Part shown: positions 37,143 to 46,068 of the stretch, piece after piece | Layout: the number at the start of each line of letters is the position of its first letter | Position numbering within the stretch: position 1 is the first letter of the stretch | Source: Lewinella sp. IMCC34191 | Lineage (GTDB): Bacteria > Bacteroidota > Bacteroidia > Chitinophagales > Saprospiraceae | DNA: 64,000 nt | Reading direction: 5' to 3' | Assembly (NCBI RefSeq): GCF_003390935.1 | Contig: NZ_QNQZ01000004.1 | Coordinates: forward strand, 371,132 to 435,131 | Position numbers and translations under genes: made by a program | The notes under the pieces: generated by a model | Database searches by the model: none | Seen by the model: only the letters and a program-made list of their open reading frames with translations | Told to the model about the DNA's origin: nothing

Positions 37143-37158
37143 GCGGCGGAGCGCAGGT
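37143..37158 (-). repeat. 16-base dispersed repeat, exact copy (intergenic)
   Basis: GCGGCGGAGCGCAGGT on the + strand, abutting the stop codon of the phosphopantetheinyl transferase gene. Confidence 0.8.
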
Positions 37159-37773
37159 TTAAGCCCTATCCCGCTTAGCAAGGTGGGCCGCGTAATTGAG
37201 TCCTAACTCCAGCGACCGGACCGTATACAGGTCACCATCGATGCGCACCCGCTCCGCCAGGCAGTCGATCCCGCTGGGGTCCAGGTAAAAGCCCCGCCCG
37301 TCCGCTTTCATCACGGCTTCCTTTCGGGTCCACAGCCGGTAGAACTCGCTGGCCGGGTCGGCCAGGGAGGTCAGATAGCCATATTCCGCTTCGGTGAACA
37401 CCCGGCGGAATTCCGTCACGTCCACCTCCCCTACCCGCTCCACGTCGATGCCTACCCGGCCCGCACCGACCGCACCGCAGCAAATGACCATCCCCGCGGT
37501 GTGGGAGATATTGAAGTCAAAGTCCGGCAGCTGCGGCCAGTAGGGTCGGCGGTATTCGTCCGCTCGAAGGTCGCTCAAAGATGGTTGCTCCCCGGTGGCG
37601 GTCTCGGCAATCCGGCAAGCCAACAGCTTCCCGAGCACGGTTGCCTGCCGGTCCTGCCAGCGGCGGTAACGCGCGACAGCCTCCCGCAGGTCCGGCGGCA
37701 GTTTTCCCAGTAACCGCTGCCACTCCGCTGGGGGAATCCTATTGTCGTTGGCCTGGGTGAGCAGCTCGATCAA
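37159..37773 (-). CDS. Sfp-type 4'-phosphopantetheinyl transferase
   Basis: A 204-residue enzyme that moves the phosphopantetheine arm of CoA to carrier-protein serines. Key motifs are FNISHTAGMV, GIDVERVGEV (Mg-binding Asp/Glu) and FYRLWTRKEAVMKADGRG (WxxKEA). It is the last gene of the leftward NRPS operon. Its TTG start overlaps the stop of the C-PCP-TE synthetase by 4 bases, so it is translationally coupled and presumably activates the PCP domains of this cluster (four PCPs in all). Confidence 0.93.
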   Translation of the reverse strand: MIELLTQANDNRIPPAEWQRLLGKLPPDLREAVARYRRWQDRQATVLGKLLACRIAETATGEQPSLSDLRADEYRRPYWPQLPDFDFNISHTAGMVICCGAVGAGRVGIDVERVGEVDVTEFRRVFTEAEYGYLTSLADPASEFYRLWTRKEAVMKADGRGFYLDPSGIDCLAERVRIDGDLYTVRSLELGLNYAAHLAKRDRA

Positions 37774-40112
37774 GGGTGACGCTTAGCGAGGTAGGCTTCG
37801 ATCTTGCGCGCTACCTCCTCCACGGCGGGGGCCCGGTACATGTCTTCGTGGCGTGCCTCGACATCGTCGATTTCCAGGCGGCCATCGGTCAGCCGTCGCC
37901 ACTCCCTGATGATGTAGTCGTGCTTCGTCCACTGCCGCAGGCTCTGGCTGCGCAGGAGGAGCACCTCGCCTCCGTAGACCGGCCAGTTGTAACGGTCGAA
38001 GGCATCGATGAGGCCGGTCTTGAGGCGTCGGGCGCGCAGTCGAAGACGTAGTTCTTCCCCGATCCACGCTTCGGGCAGGTAGTCGCTCGCGAATTGGGCC
38101 TTGACCCGGTCCCAGAGGCCCAACCGCATATGACTCCAGTACCACGATAGCGATCCCCGGCTACGCTCCTTGCGACCACCGGTAGCGGCCGGATCGTTGC
38201 CCGGCGGATCGATGTCCGTACCGATGATCAGCGGCGCCGGGCGGCCGGCGGCCAGTAGCTGTCGCCCGATCTCGAGACAGATCGCGCCGCTGTAGCAATA
38301 GGCCAGCAGGATCAGCGGGTCGCCCGTACCCAACTTATCGATCTCGGCAAGGTAGTGGGCGGCCATCTCCTCGATGCTGCCATCCAGCTCCGATGCACCG
38401 TCCAGGCCGTTGGGCTGCAGGGCGTAGACGGGCCGGCGGGGATCGAGGTGGCGCACCAGCTCGTCGTACATCAGCACGTGTCCCTCCCCCGCGTGGAAGC
38501 AGAAGATCGGGGGCAGATCGCCGGACACCCGCAGGGGGACCAGGTTGTTCCACTGCTCCGTCCCCTCCGCTTCGGTAACCACCGTTTCCAGGGCGCGCAC
38601 GGTCCGGTGACCAAGTAGAATGGCGGGCGACAGGCGGCGACCGAAGCGTTCCTCAATCCGGCCGAAGAGCCGCAGCGCCAGGAAGGAAGTTCCCCCGAGG
38701 TGAAAAAAGTCGTCATCTATCCCGACGCGATCGGCCGGCAGCAGATCCGACCACATCCTGACGAGCTCCAACTGGGTAGCGGTACGCGGGGGTACGTAGG
38801 TGGGCCGAGTCATATCCGCATCCCGGGCGGGCACGGGGGGTAGTGAGTCACCGGCTACGGCGGGAAAAGCCTGATCGGGAGGGGCGTCGACCAATCCTTG
38901 CAGAATTGATTGAAAACCTTCCAGGAACCACGCCACCTGCGTCGGCGGCACGCTGTCCGGTTGGAATCGAATTACGATTTCCCACTCCTCCCGCAGCACG
39001 ACGATACACGTCAGCGGATAGGTGGAGGTCATATCCCCTTCGTATTCCGTGACGCGCAGGTCACCGGCGGCCAGGGCATTCCAGGGGTAGTTCTGGACGG
39101 TCAGCAGGCTGTTGAAGGGCGGGGCGTCTTCCCCGTACAGCTCCTCCCCCGATAGGTACTGGTGCGCCTGGCTTACCCCGTTCGTCCGCTGAATATCGGC
39201 GAAGAAGCTGTCCCCGGTTTCGAGGTCGACCACCTTCGGCAGAACGTTCACGTACATGCCGGCTACCTCCTCGAAGCGGGGTACTTCCGCCGGCCGGCCG
39301 CTTACCGTGGTGCCGAAGCATACGGTGGGGGTATTGAAGTATTGCCCCAGCAGGACGGCCCACGCCCCCTGCATGACGGTATTCAGGCTGAGCGAATGGT
39401 CGCGGGCGTAGGCTTCCACGGATCGCCGGAGACCTTCCCCGATGGTAGCCCGTGTCTCCCGCTGTTCGCCCTGCCCCGGCCGGAAGAGGGTATCTCCCCG
39501 ATGCCGACTCAGTTCCGACTTCCAGAAAGCCTGCCCGGCTTCCGTATCCTGTTGCTTGCGCCATTGCAGGTAGTCCTTGTGGGTGGGTAGCGGGCTGGGT
39601 TCCCGGTCCGGCTCCGCGTAAAAGCGCAGCATATCCTTGAGGATAGTTTCGGCGGACCAGCCATCGAGCAGAATGTGGTGGCTGGTCCAGGCGAAGTAGT
39701 GATCCTCGTCGGTGACGGACAGCACGGCCAGGCGGCAGGCGGGCGGCTTGGTCAGTTCGATCGGGGTATGACGATCGTCGTCCAGGAAGGATGCCCACGT
39801 TTTTTGGGTTGCTTCTACCTGCGCTCCGCCGCCATCCAACCAATTGATGGCTACGGCGGCTTCCGGGTGGACGACCCAAACCGGCTGGGAGATATTCTCC
39901 CAGTGAACCGATGCGCGCAGCGCCGGATGCTGCCGGAGGGTCCGTTGCCAGGCCTTCGTAAAGCGGGTACGATCCAGCGGCCCGGAAAACCGAAACGACA
40001 TTTGAATCAGCCCCTCGTCCCGCTCCGGGTCGGCGCGGTGGTTGAAGAGCAGGGCACGCTGCAGGGCGCTGAGCGGGTAGACCGCCTCGATCTTTTTCTT
40101 GGCCTGCGTCAT
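37770..40112 (-). CDS. terminal NRPS: condensation-PCP-thioesterase, no adenylation domain
   Basis: A 780-residue synthetase. Residues 1 to about 430 are a condensation domain with the active motif HHILLDG (H145, H146, D150). The PCP has its arm serine at S476 (LGGTSF). A type I thioesterase follows (FCFHAGEGH, LLAYCYSGAICLE), with a likely catalytic His in VEARHEDMY. Aligned to the usual GYSxGG elbow, the nucleophile position is Cys606, not Ser. There is no adenylation domain, so the PCP must be loaded in trans, or the C domain uses a free amine or an iterative mechanism. It abuts the C-A-PCP-E gene and carries a 16-base repeat copy encoding GGGAQVE. Confidence 0.92.
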   Translation of the reverse strand: MTQAKKKIEAVYPLSALQRALLFNHRADPERDEGLIQMSFRFSGPLDRTRFTKAWQRTLRQHPALRASVHWENISQPVWVVHPEAAVAINWLDGGGAQVEATQKTWASFLDDDRHTPIELTKPPACRLAVLSVTDEDHYFAWTSHHILLDGWSAETILKDMLRFYAEPDREPSPLPTHKDYLQWRKQQDTEAGQAFWKSELSRHRGDTLFRPGQGEQRETRATIGEGLRRSVEAYARDHSLSLNTVMQGAWAVLLGQYFNTPTVCFGTTVSGRPAEVPRFEEVAGMYVNVLPKVVDLETGDSFFADIQRTNGVSQAHQYLSGEELYGEDAPPFNSLLTVQNYPWNALAAGDLRVTEYEGDMTSTYPLTCIVVLREEWEIVIRFQPDSVPPTQVAWFLEGFQSILQGLVDAPPDQAFPAVAGDSLPPVPARDADMTRPTYVPPRTATQLELVRMWSDLLPADRVGIDDDFFHLGGTSFLALRLFGRIEERFGRRLSPAILLGHRTVRALETVVTEAEGTEQWNNLVPLRVSGDLPPIFCFHAGEGHVLMYDELVRHLDPRRPVYALQPNGLDGASELDGSIEEMAAHYLAEIDKLGTGDPLILLAYCYSGAICLEIGRQLLAAGRPAPLIIGTDIDPPGNDPAATGGRKERSRGSLSWYWSHMRLGLWDRVKAQFASDYLPEAWIGEELRLRLRARRLKTGLIDAFDRYNWPVYGGEVLLLRSQSLRQWTKHDYIIREWRRLTDGRLEIDDVEARHEDMYRAPAVEEVARKIEAYLAKRHP
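39817..39832 (+). repeat. 16-base dispersed repeat, exact copy
   Basis: ACCTGCGCTCCGCCGC inside the condensation domain of the C-PCP-TE synthetase. In the gene sense it encodes part of DGGGAQVE, the same frame as the copy in the PIG-L gene. Confidence 0.8.
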
Positions 40113-43100
40113 CTAGCCACCGATTTGGTCGAGGAGTCCGTCGAGGTCATCCTGGCTGAGGGAAGCCTCCGGAAAATCGGAGGGCGTGAATTGCTGATCT
40201 TCGCGTTCCCGGCAGTGGGCTACGATGGTTTGGAGTTCGGCCAGTAGCGCTTCTCCCAAGGATTGAATCGTAGCGGCGTGATGCAGTCGATCGCTGAACG
40301 ACCACCGCACTTCCAGCCGCCCGTCGCGTACCGAGGCATTGAGCTCCCACGTCCGGTTGAATTCGCCCTCGGGGGAGCGGATCCCCTCCGCGATAAACCG
40401 GGGACCGTGCGTACCGGCCTCCGCGGCACTCTGCCCCAAATAGTTGAAGTACAGCCGCGGTTGCTGGTCGAGCTCGTCGTGCCCCCCCAGGTAGCGGAGT
40501 ACGCCGTAGCCGATGCCCTGGTCCGGCACCGCCCGCAAGGTTTCCTTGGTGGAGATGATGTCCGGGCCCGGATCCGTACCCGGCAGGTGGAAGGTAAGGG
40601 GGTAGGAGGCGGTGAACCAGCCGACTGTTTCGCCGATATCCGCCTCGCTATCGAGTGCTTCACGGCCGTGGCGCTCCACGTTCAGGCAGAGATCCGGACC
40701 GTCGAAGTGGCTCCTGACGGTTCGGAGTACGGCTGTCAGGAGCAGTTCTTCGGCTCGGGTGCCATAGGCTTCGTTCGCCTCCTGCAGCAGGCCGGAGGTG
40801 GTCGCCTGGTCCGCTTCAAAGGGGAGGGTCCGAACGCTTGCCTGCGGCACGGGTAATCGTCCCGGCAGATCGGTGCGGATCGTGGAGCAGGTTTGCCGCT
40901 TCCAAAAGGGCAGGTCCGCGGAAAACTTGTCGTCCCGGCCCCACTGACGGAGCTGTTGCGCCCAGCGGTGGTAAGGGGTCCCGCCACTGGCTGACTCGCC
41001 CCTTAGGGCGGAAAACACCTTCTCCCACGAGACCATATCCACCACCAAATGGTGCGCCCAGACCAGTAGCCGCCGCCCCGCCGGTGATGCGCAGACGACC
41101 ACGCGAAAGAGGGGGTCTCGATTCAGGTCGATGCCGTGCTGGAAGTCCAGCCAGTCGGGCTCCTGGCCGGCAGCTTCCGTGCGGCGTACGCTGAACGGAA
41201 CGGTGTGATCGGGGGGAAGAATGCGGGCCTGCCAGTTTCCGGCCCCGTCGACAAAAAATTGCTGGCGCAGGGCTTCCTGCCGGCGGTAGAGCGTCTCCGT
41301 GGCCGTGCGGAGTCGGTCTTGATCAAGGTTATCCCCCATTTCAAGCCACCACGCCTGATTCCAAAAGTGGGGGGCCATTTCGTGCTCCTGGAAGAACCAC
41401 GACTGGATCGGCGTAAGCGGAACGGGACCATGGTAATCGGTCTGCACGTCGGCGGAAGCCCCGGTCGTGTCCCGCGCGATCGCCGCCAGCTCCCGGATCG
41501 TTTGCCGGTCGAAGATGGCCGTAGCGGGCAGTTCGATGCCGGCGCGCCGGGCCCGGGCCAGGATACGGATGCTTAGAATGGAGTCGCCGCCCAGCGCGAA
41601 GAAGTTGTCGGTCACGCCGATATCCTCCTGCCCAAGCACCTCCCGCCAAATCGACAGTAGTTTCTCCTCGGTGGCGTTGGATGGCGGACGGGCTTCCCGC
41701 CCCGGCTGCTTCGCTGCTTCCCCGGTCATGGCCACCAGGGCCCGCAGATCTACTTTGCCGTTGGGAAGTCGTGGAAAATCCTCGACTACGATGATTTGGC
41801 CGGGCACCATATAGTCGGGCATCCGGTCGCGCAGCCTGGTGGTCAGGTCACCGACGCTCTTGCCGTCGGTGGAGACGACGTAGGCGACCAGCTGATTGCC
41901 GGAGGGGGCAACGACCACCTCGGCGGCGGTCACCGCGGGGTCATCGACGAGTTGCTTGCTGACTTCCCCGAGTTCTACCCGGTAGCCGCGGACCTTTACC
42001 TGTCGGTCGCGGCGGCCCAGAAAGAGCAGGGCCCCGTCTTCGCGTCGGATGCCCAGGTCACCGGTGCGGTAGACGCGGGGGGAACGCCCGTCGGGGAGGC
42101 TCAGTTGCGTAAACTTTTCAGCGGTGAGTTCCGCCCGGTTAAGGTATCCCTGGGTTAGCCCCCGGCCGCCGATGCAGATTTCCCCCGGCACCCCGGTGGG
42201 CACCAGTTTTCCGCCTCCGTCGGTAAGGAGTAGATCGTAGCCCGGAACCGCCTCACCGATGGGTACCGGCCCTTCCTGATCACCGGGTAGCACGCGGTGA
42301 ACGGTGGCCCAAACGGTCGCTTCCGTCGGGCCGTATTCATTGTACAGGCGCGCATTCGGCAGGCGGTCGAAGTGTTGGGCAATCGTAGCGCAGGTACAGG
42401 CTTCCCCCGCCACGATGACGGTGGAAAGAGAGTGTAGACTATCCGCATCCGCAAATTCCAGCAACTGCCGGTAAAGCGTGGGCAACATCAGCGTATGGCT
42501 CACCCCCTCGCGCCGAATCAATTCCCCCAGGCCGGCCGGGTCCTGTTCGGCACGCGTCTCGGAGATGACCAGTTTGCCTCCGCCGCACAACGTCCAGAAG
42601 ATGCCGACAACCGAGCTATCGAAGGAGAAGGAAGACAGGAGCAAAAAGGCCGAAGGGGCTGCGCCGTACACTTCCCGGCGCGCGGCGTTGCTGTGGGATA
42701 GGTTCCGGTGCGTGACCTGGATCCCTTTCGGCCGGCCCGAACTTCCGGAGGTGTAGATCAGGTAAACCGGGTCGGACGGCCGGCATTCGGCGAGCTTCGT
42801 TGCGGAAACCGATTCGGCCGTGGGCGGGCTAATGGGAAGAATCCGAACCGCGGGGTCCGCTGGCAGGTCCGTGTTACCATCGGTAAGCACGAAGCGGGTG
42901 CCGCTGTCTTCAATCATGAAACGCCGCCGCTCGCGTGGGTAGGTAGGATCGAGCGGTAGGTAAGCGGCACCGGTGCGCAGGATAGCGAGCAGACCGACGA
43001 TGGCCTGAACACCCCGCTCCACGTGCAGCCCCACAATCATGCCCGGCCCCGCCCCGGCGGTAACCAGGCGGTGGGCCAGGACCATGGATTGGCTGTCCAG

Positions 43101-44594
43101 TTGGTGGTAGGTAAGTTGCTCTTCGCCGCAGCTGACGGCTACGCGATCGGGATTTTGCCTGGCCGCCTCGACAATCTGACGATCTACGGTGCGTAATTCC
43201 GTGTCGGGTTCCGGGGAAGGGGGCGGCAGTTCCTCGGCGGTCACCAGTTCCAGATCGCCGATCGCCACGTTGGGCTGCTGGGTTACCTGTCTGAGGATGC
43301 GGGCGTAGTGATACAGCATCCGTTCCATCCGGCCGGGGGTAAAGAGATCGGTAGCGTACTCCAGGGTGTAGTCGAATCGTTCCCCGTAGTCGGCTACGTA
43401 CATGGTCAGATCGAATTTGGTCACCCCGAGGTCCAGCAACTTGCTCTGTAGCGCGACTCCATCCTCCAGCTCGATCGCTTTGGGAATATTATGCAGGATG
43501 AACATGGCCTGAAAGAGGGGATTGGCCCCGGCCTGACGAGCGGGATTCAGGGCTTTCACCACCGCATCAAAACCAACGTGCTTGTGCGCAAAGGCCTCCA
43601 GAAGCGTTTGCCGTACCGCATCCACCAACTTATCGAAGGGCATATCGCAGCGCAGATGCTGCCGGAGGACCAGGGTTTCATTGAAAAAGCCGATCAGCCG
43701 TTCCAGGTCCGTCGTATCCCGGTTAGAGACCGGCGTACCCACCAACAGGTCGTGCTGGCCGCTGTAGCGGTACAGCAGAACGTAGTAGGCGGAGAGCAGA
43801 TAAACGTAGGGAGTAATGGCATGCTGCCTGCAGTATTCGCGTACCGCGGTACTGAGTGCTACGCTCAGTGTGGCTTCGGCGTATCTGCCCCGGTACGTCT
43901 GCTGCGGTGGGCGCGGAAAATCGGTGGGAAGCGCCAGGAGGGGAGGCGCCCCGGCCAGGCGCGTTTTCCAGAAATCCAGGCCGCTTTCGGCATCCTGGGC
44001 TACCTGCCGGTGGGCAAACTCCCCGTACTGGAGGGGGAGCGGCGTCCAGTTCACGGCTTGGTTCTGCCGGAGGGCCCGGTAGGCGGTCGCCGCCTCCTCG
44101 CACAAGATCCGCATGGATTGCTTATCCGTGATGATATGGTGCTGGCTTACGACGAGGCGGTGCCGGTTCGGAGCTTCCCGAACGAGGAGCAGGCGCGTCA
44201 GCGGCCCCGTTTGCAAGTCGAAGGGACGCTTCGCCGCGGCGACAATCTCCTCCTGGCTCAGGGGCCGCGCCGAATAGGTCCACGTAAATCCCGGGCCGGA
44301 ACCCACGCGCTGCCGCACGCCTTCGCCGGTTTCGTGGAAGGTCGTGCGCAGGATGTCGTGCCTTTCCCCTACCCGCGAGAAGGCCAGGCGGAGGGCCTCG
44401 GGATCGAGCTGACCGGCGATACCGAAGCTCTCGGCGTAGTTGTAGAAGGGATTGCCGGGGGAGAGTCGGTCGAGTACCCAGAGTCGCTGCTGGCCGGTGG
44501 ATGCCGGATAGTCTCCGCTCGCCGCCGGTACCTCGGGGGCGGAGGGGGTCGGCTTTTTGCGGTTGCGCCACCTGTTTAAAAGGGAATTACTCAT
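40113..44594 (-). CDS. NRPS module: condensation-adenylation-PCP-epimerisation
   Basis: A 1493-residue synthetase that adds one amino acid and inverts it to D. The condensation domain carries HHIITDK (H152, H153, D157). The adenylation domain spans about residues 480-960, with YTSGSSGRPKG, NEYGPTEATVW, YRTGDLG and LPNGKVDL. The PCP serine is S1005 (LGGDSILS). The epimerisation domain has HHLVVDMVSW (H1181, H1182) and the VERHGRE and VGWFTASYPL blocks. By alignment to GrsA the pocket reads D S V L I A E V W K, which I cannot assign to a substrate. The gene starts 18 bases after hupE and is followed without a gap by the C-PCP-TE gene. Confidence 0.93.
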   Translation of the reverse strand: MSNSLLNRWRNRKKPTPSAPEVPAASGDYPASTGQQRLWVLDRLSPGNPFYNYAESFGIAGQLDPEALRLAFSRVGERHDILRTTFHETGEGVRQRVGSGPGFTWTYSARPLSQEEIVAAAKRPFDLQTGPLTRLLLVREAPNRHRLVVSQHHIITDKQSMRILCEEAATAYRALRQNQAVNWTPLPLQYGEFAHRQVAQDAESGLDFWKTRLAGAPPLLALPTDFPRPPQQTYRGRYAEATLSVALSTAVREYCRQHAITPYVYLLSAYYVLLYRYSGQHDLLVGTPVSNRDTTDLERLIGFFNETLVLRQHLRCDMPFDKLVDAVRQTLLEAFAHKHVGFDAVVKALNPARQAGANPLFQAMFILHNIPKAIELEDGVALQSKLLDLGVTKFDLTMYVADYGERFDYTLEYATDLFTPGRMERMLYHYARILRQVTQQPNVAIGDLELVTAEELPPPSPEPDTELRTVDRQIVEAARQNPDRVAVSCGEEQLTYHQLDSQSMVLAHRLVTAGAGPGMIVGLHVERGVQAIVGLLAILRTGAAYLPLDPTYPRERRRFMIEDSGTRFVLTDGNTDLPADPAVRILPISPPTAESVSATKLAECRPSDPVYLIYTSGSSGRPKGIQVTHRNLSHSNAARREVYGAAPSAFLLLSSFSFDSSVVGIFWTLCGGGKLVISETRAEQDPAGLGELIRREGVSHTLMLPTLYRQLLEFADADSLHSLSTVIVAGEACTCATIAQHFDRLPNARLYNEYGPTEATVWATVHRVLPGDQEGPVPIGEAVPGYDLLLTDGGGKLVPTGVPGEICIGGRGLTQGYLNRAELTAEKFTQLSLPDGRSPRVYRTGDLGIRREDGALLFLGRRDRQVKVRGYRVELGEVSKQLVDDPAVTAAEVVVAPSGNQLVAYVVSTDGKSVGDLTTRLRDRMPDYMVPGQIIVVEDFPRLPNGKVDLRALVAMTGEAAKQPGREARPPSNATEEKLLSIWREVLGQEDIGVTDNFFALGGDSILSIRILARARRAGIELPATAIFDRQTIRELAAIARDTTGASADVQTDYHGPVPLTPIQSWFFQEHEMAPHFWNQAWWLEMGDNLDQDRLRTATETLYRRQEALRQQFFVDGAGNWQARILPPDHTVPFSVRRTEAAGQEPDWLDFQHGIDLNRDPLFRVVVCASPAGRRLLVWAHHLVVDMVSWEKVFSALRGESASGGTPYHRWAQQLRQWGRDDKFSADLPFWKRQTCSTIRTDLPGRLPVPQASVRTLPFEADQATTSGLLQEANEAYGTRAEELLLTAVLRTVRSHFDGPDLCLNVERHGREALDSEADIGETVGWFTASYPLTFHLPGTDPGPDIISTKETLRAVPDQGIGYGVLRYLGGHDELDQQPRLYFNYLGQSAAEAGTHGPRFIAEGIRSPEGEFNRTWELNASVRDGRLEVRWSFSDRLHHAATIQSLGEALLAELQTIVAHCREREDQQFTPSDFPEASLSQDDLDGLLDQIGG

Positions 44595-44612
44595 GATCGC
44601 TTGGGGAATGTC

Positions 44613-45836
44613 TTAAAATCCGTCAATGATCCACCGTACGGGAATATTAACGTCGAAGAAGCGCTCGATGAACCAGTACAGCGCGATGAGGATGAGGAGA
44701 ATCGAACCGCCGAAGAGCAGGTAGCGGTACAGGCTGGTCTTGCGCAGCACGTAAAGTACCGGGAAGACGAGGCAGATGATCATTACTTGGGCCAGTTCCA
44801 CCCCGACATTGAAGCCGAGCAAGGACCACGTCATGAACTCCCCGCGCAGCCCCACCTCCCCGAGTACGCTGGCGAAACCGAAGCCGTGAAAGAGCCCGAA
44901 TACGAAGGCGATGATCATGCCGTCGTTGTGGAACAAGGGCTTGAGGTTGTGGGCCGCGGCCAGCGCGATCGACAGGGCGATGAGCGATTCAACGAGATAA
45001 CCCGGCAGCGTCACCAGGCCCAGCGCGGCCAGGCTCAGCGTGATGGTATGGGCGATCGTGAAGAAGGTGACGATCTTCAAAACGTACAGGAACGCCGGGC
45101 GAAATTTCTTGACGGGATGCCACTTGCCGTCCCGCCCCCGGTAGACCACCGCCGGTAGCAGGAGGGCAATCAGGAAGAGGATGTGATCCAGTCCGATGTA
45201 GATGTGGTACATGCCACTCACGATCATGGCCCAGACCCCTCTCCAGATGGAGACATCGCTCAGATCGAGGACCTTGGGCCCGTCGTCACCCGGGGCGAAC
45301 CGAAGGCTGATCATGGATTCATTGTCGTGAATGCCGGCCTTCCAGTTATACTCGATGAGGGCAAAAGTGCGATGTGTCGGATCGACGTCATAGATCGGGT
45401 TGAAGCGGACCTTCAGTTTGTCGGGAACGGAGGGCGTGTTGCCCAGTTTGAATCCCGTACCCACCACGTAGCCGTTACGCAGCTCGAGGGTGATGATCTC
45501 GTCGGTAAAGGTGATGGGATGATCGCCCAGGGCAGAACTGATCGCGAGTCGTTCTCGTAGGTAGGCCTGGATCGGAGGCATGAAAGGTCGGAGCTGCTCC
45601 GGGGTCATGCCTTCCTGCAAACCCAGGTCCAGTGCCTTATTCACGTCCGCTACGGTAAGCTGTACCGAGCCGTGAATAGAGTCCTGCAGGATCCGGAAAT
45701 ACACGTAACTCTGGTTAGCTACGTGCGCTTCGGCGCGCGGAGTCAGGCAGCAAAGACCTATGATGACTAGCAAGATTCCCCTAAACGTATGGCTTCCGAT
45801 CGTTGGCGGTCTGAAACACGAAATCAATTCCTTCAT
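44613..45836 (-). CDS. HupE/UreJ-family (nickel/cobalt-type) membrane permease
   Basis: A 407-residue protein, the first gene of the leftward cluster operon. A signal peptide and a periplasmic beta-rich region (about residues 38-210) precede a HupE/UreJ_2 membrane domain with six to seven helices. The domain contains HX5DH (HIYIGLDH), which is the nickel-permease signature of HupE proteins, then FFTIAHTITLSL, LFHGFGFASVLGEVG and FNVGVELAQ. It lies 18 bases ahead of the C-A-PCP-E synthetase. Together with the TonB receptor at the other cluster end it suggests metal uptake linked to the peptide product. Metal specificity is inferred only. Confidence 0.88.
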   Translation of the reverse strand: MKELISCFRPPTIGSHTFRGILLVIIGLCCLTPRAEAHVANQSYVYFRILQDSIHGSVQLTVADVNKALDLGLQEGMTPEQLRPFMPPIQAYLRERLAISSALGDHPITFTDEIITLELRNGYVVGTGFKLGNTPSVPDKLKVRFNPIYDVDPTHRTFALIEYNWKAGIHDNESMISLRFAPGDDGPKVLDLSDVSIWRGVWAMIVSGMYHIYIGLDHILFLIALLLPAVVYRGRDGKWHPVKKFRPAFLYVLKIVTFFTIAHTITLSLAALGLVTLPGYLVESLIALSIALAAAHNLKPLFHNDGMIIAFVFGLFHGFGFASVLGEVGLRGEFMTWSLLGFNVGVELAQVMIICLVFPVLYVLRKTSLYRYLLFGGSILLILIALYWFIERFFDVNIPVRWIIDGF

Positions 45837-46068
45837 AGTGTTGGTGAGTGAGGTTGAATTACGAAGAAGTCTGCCGATTGGATGCTCCCGGACAATAGTC
45901 CGCAGGTCATTTCGCTCGGGGTATTTGAAAAGTAGGCTCTAAACTAACTAACTTTCTTGCCGTTAGGCGACTACGCAGTCACTGAATAGCAGTGTCGTGC
46001 GTAAGGTTTAACGTAGCATCTTTTGATGCCGCCTCCCAGACACACACTTTGAACGATACACTCCATAC
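45837..46068. promoter_or_regulatory. divergent control region of the biosynthetic cluster
   Basis: These 232 bases separate the hupE start (leftward operon) from the cyclodeaminase start (rightward operon), so both cluster promoters must lie here. On the rightward side, TTG near 46023 followed by ACACTTTG is only an approximate promoter match. A small palindrome GCATC-TTTT-GATGC at 46016-46029 lies just upstream of the rightward start and could be an operator or leader hairpin. No clear Fur, NikR or riboswitch-type element was recognised. Confidence 0.45.

Noticed and set aside
43491..44579. 362-codon rightward frame opposite the C-A-PCP-E synthetase
   Set aside because: The opposite strand has full condensation-domain motifs; this frame has none.
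40113..44594. substrate prediction for the C-A-PCP-E adenylation domain
   Set aside because: The aligned pocket (DSVLIAEVWK) does not match a code I know well enough, so no amino acid is assigned.
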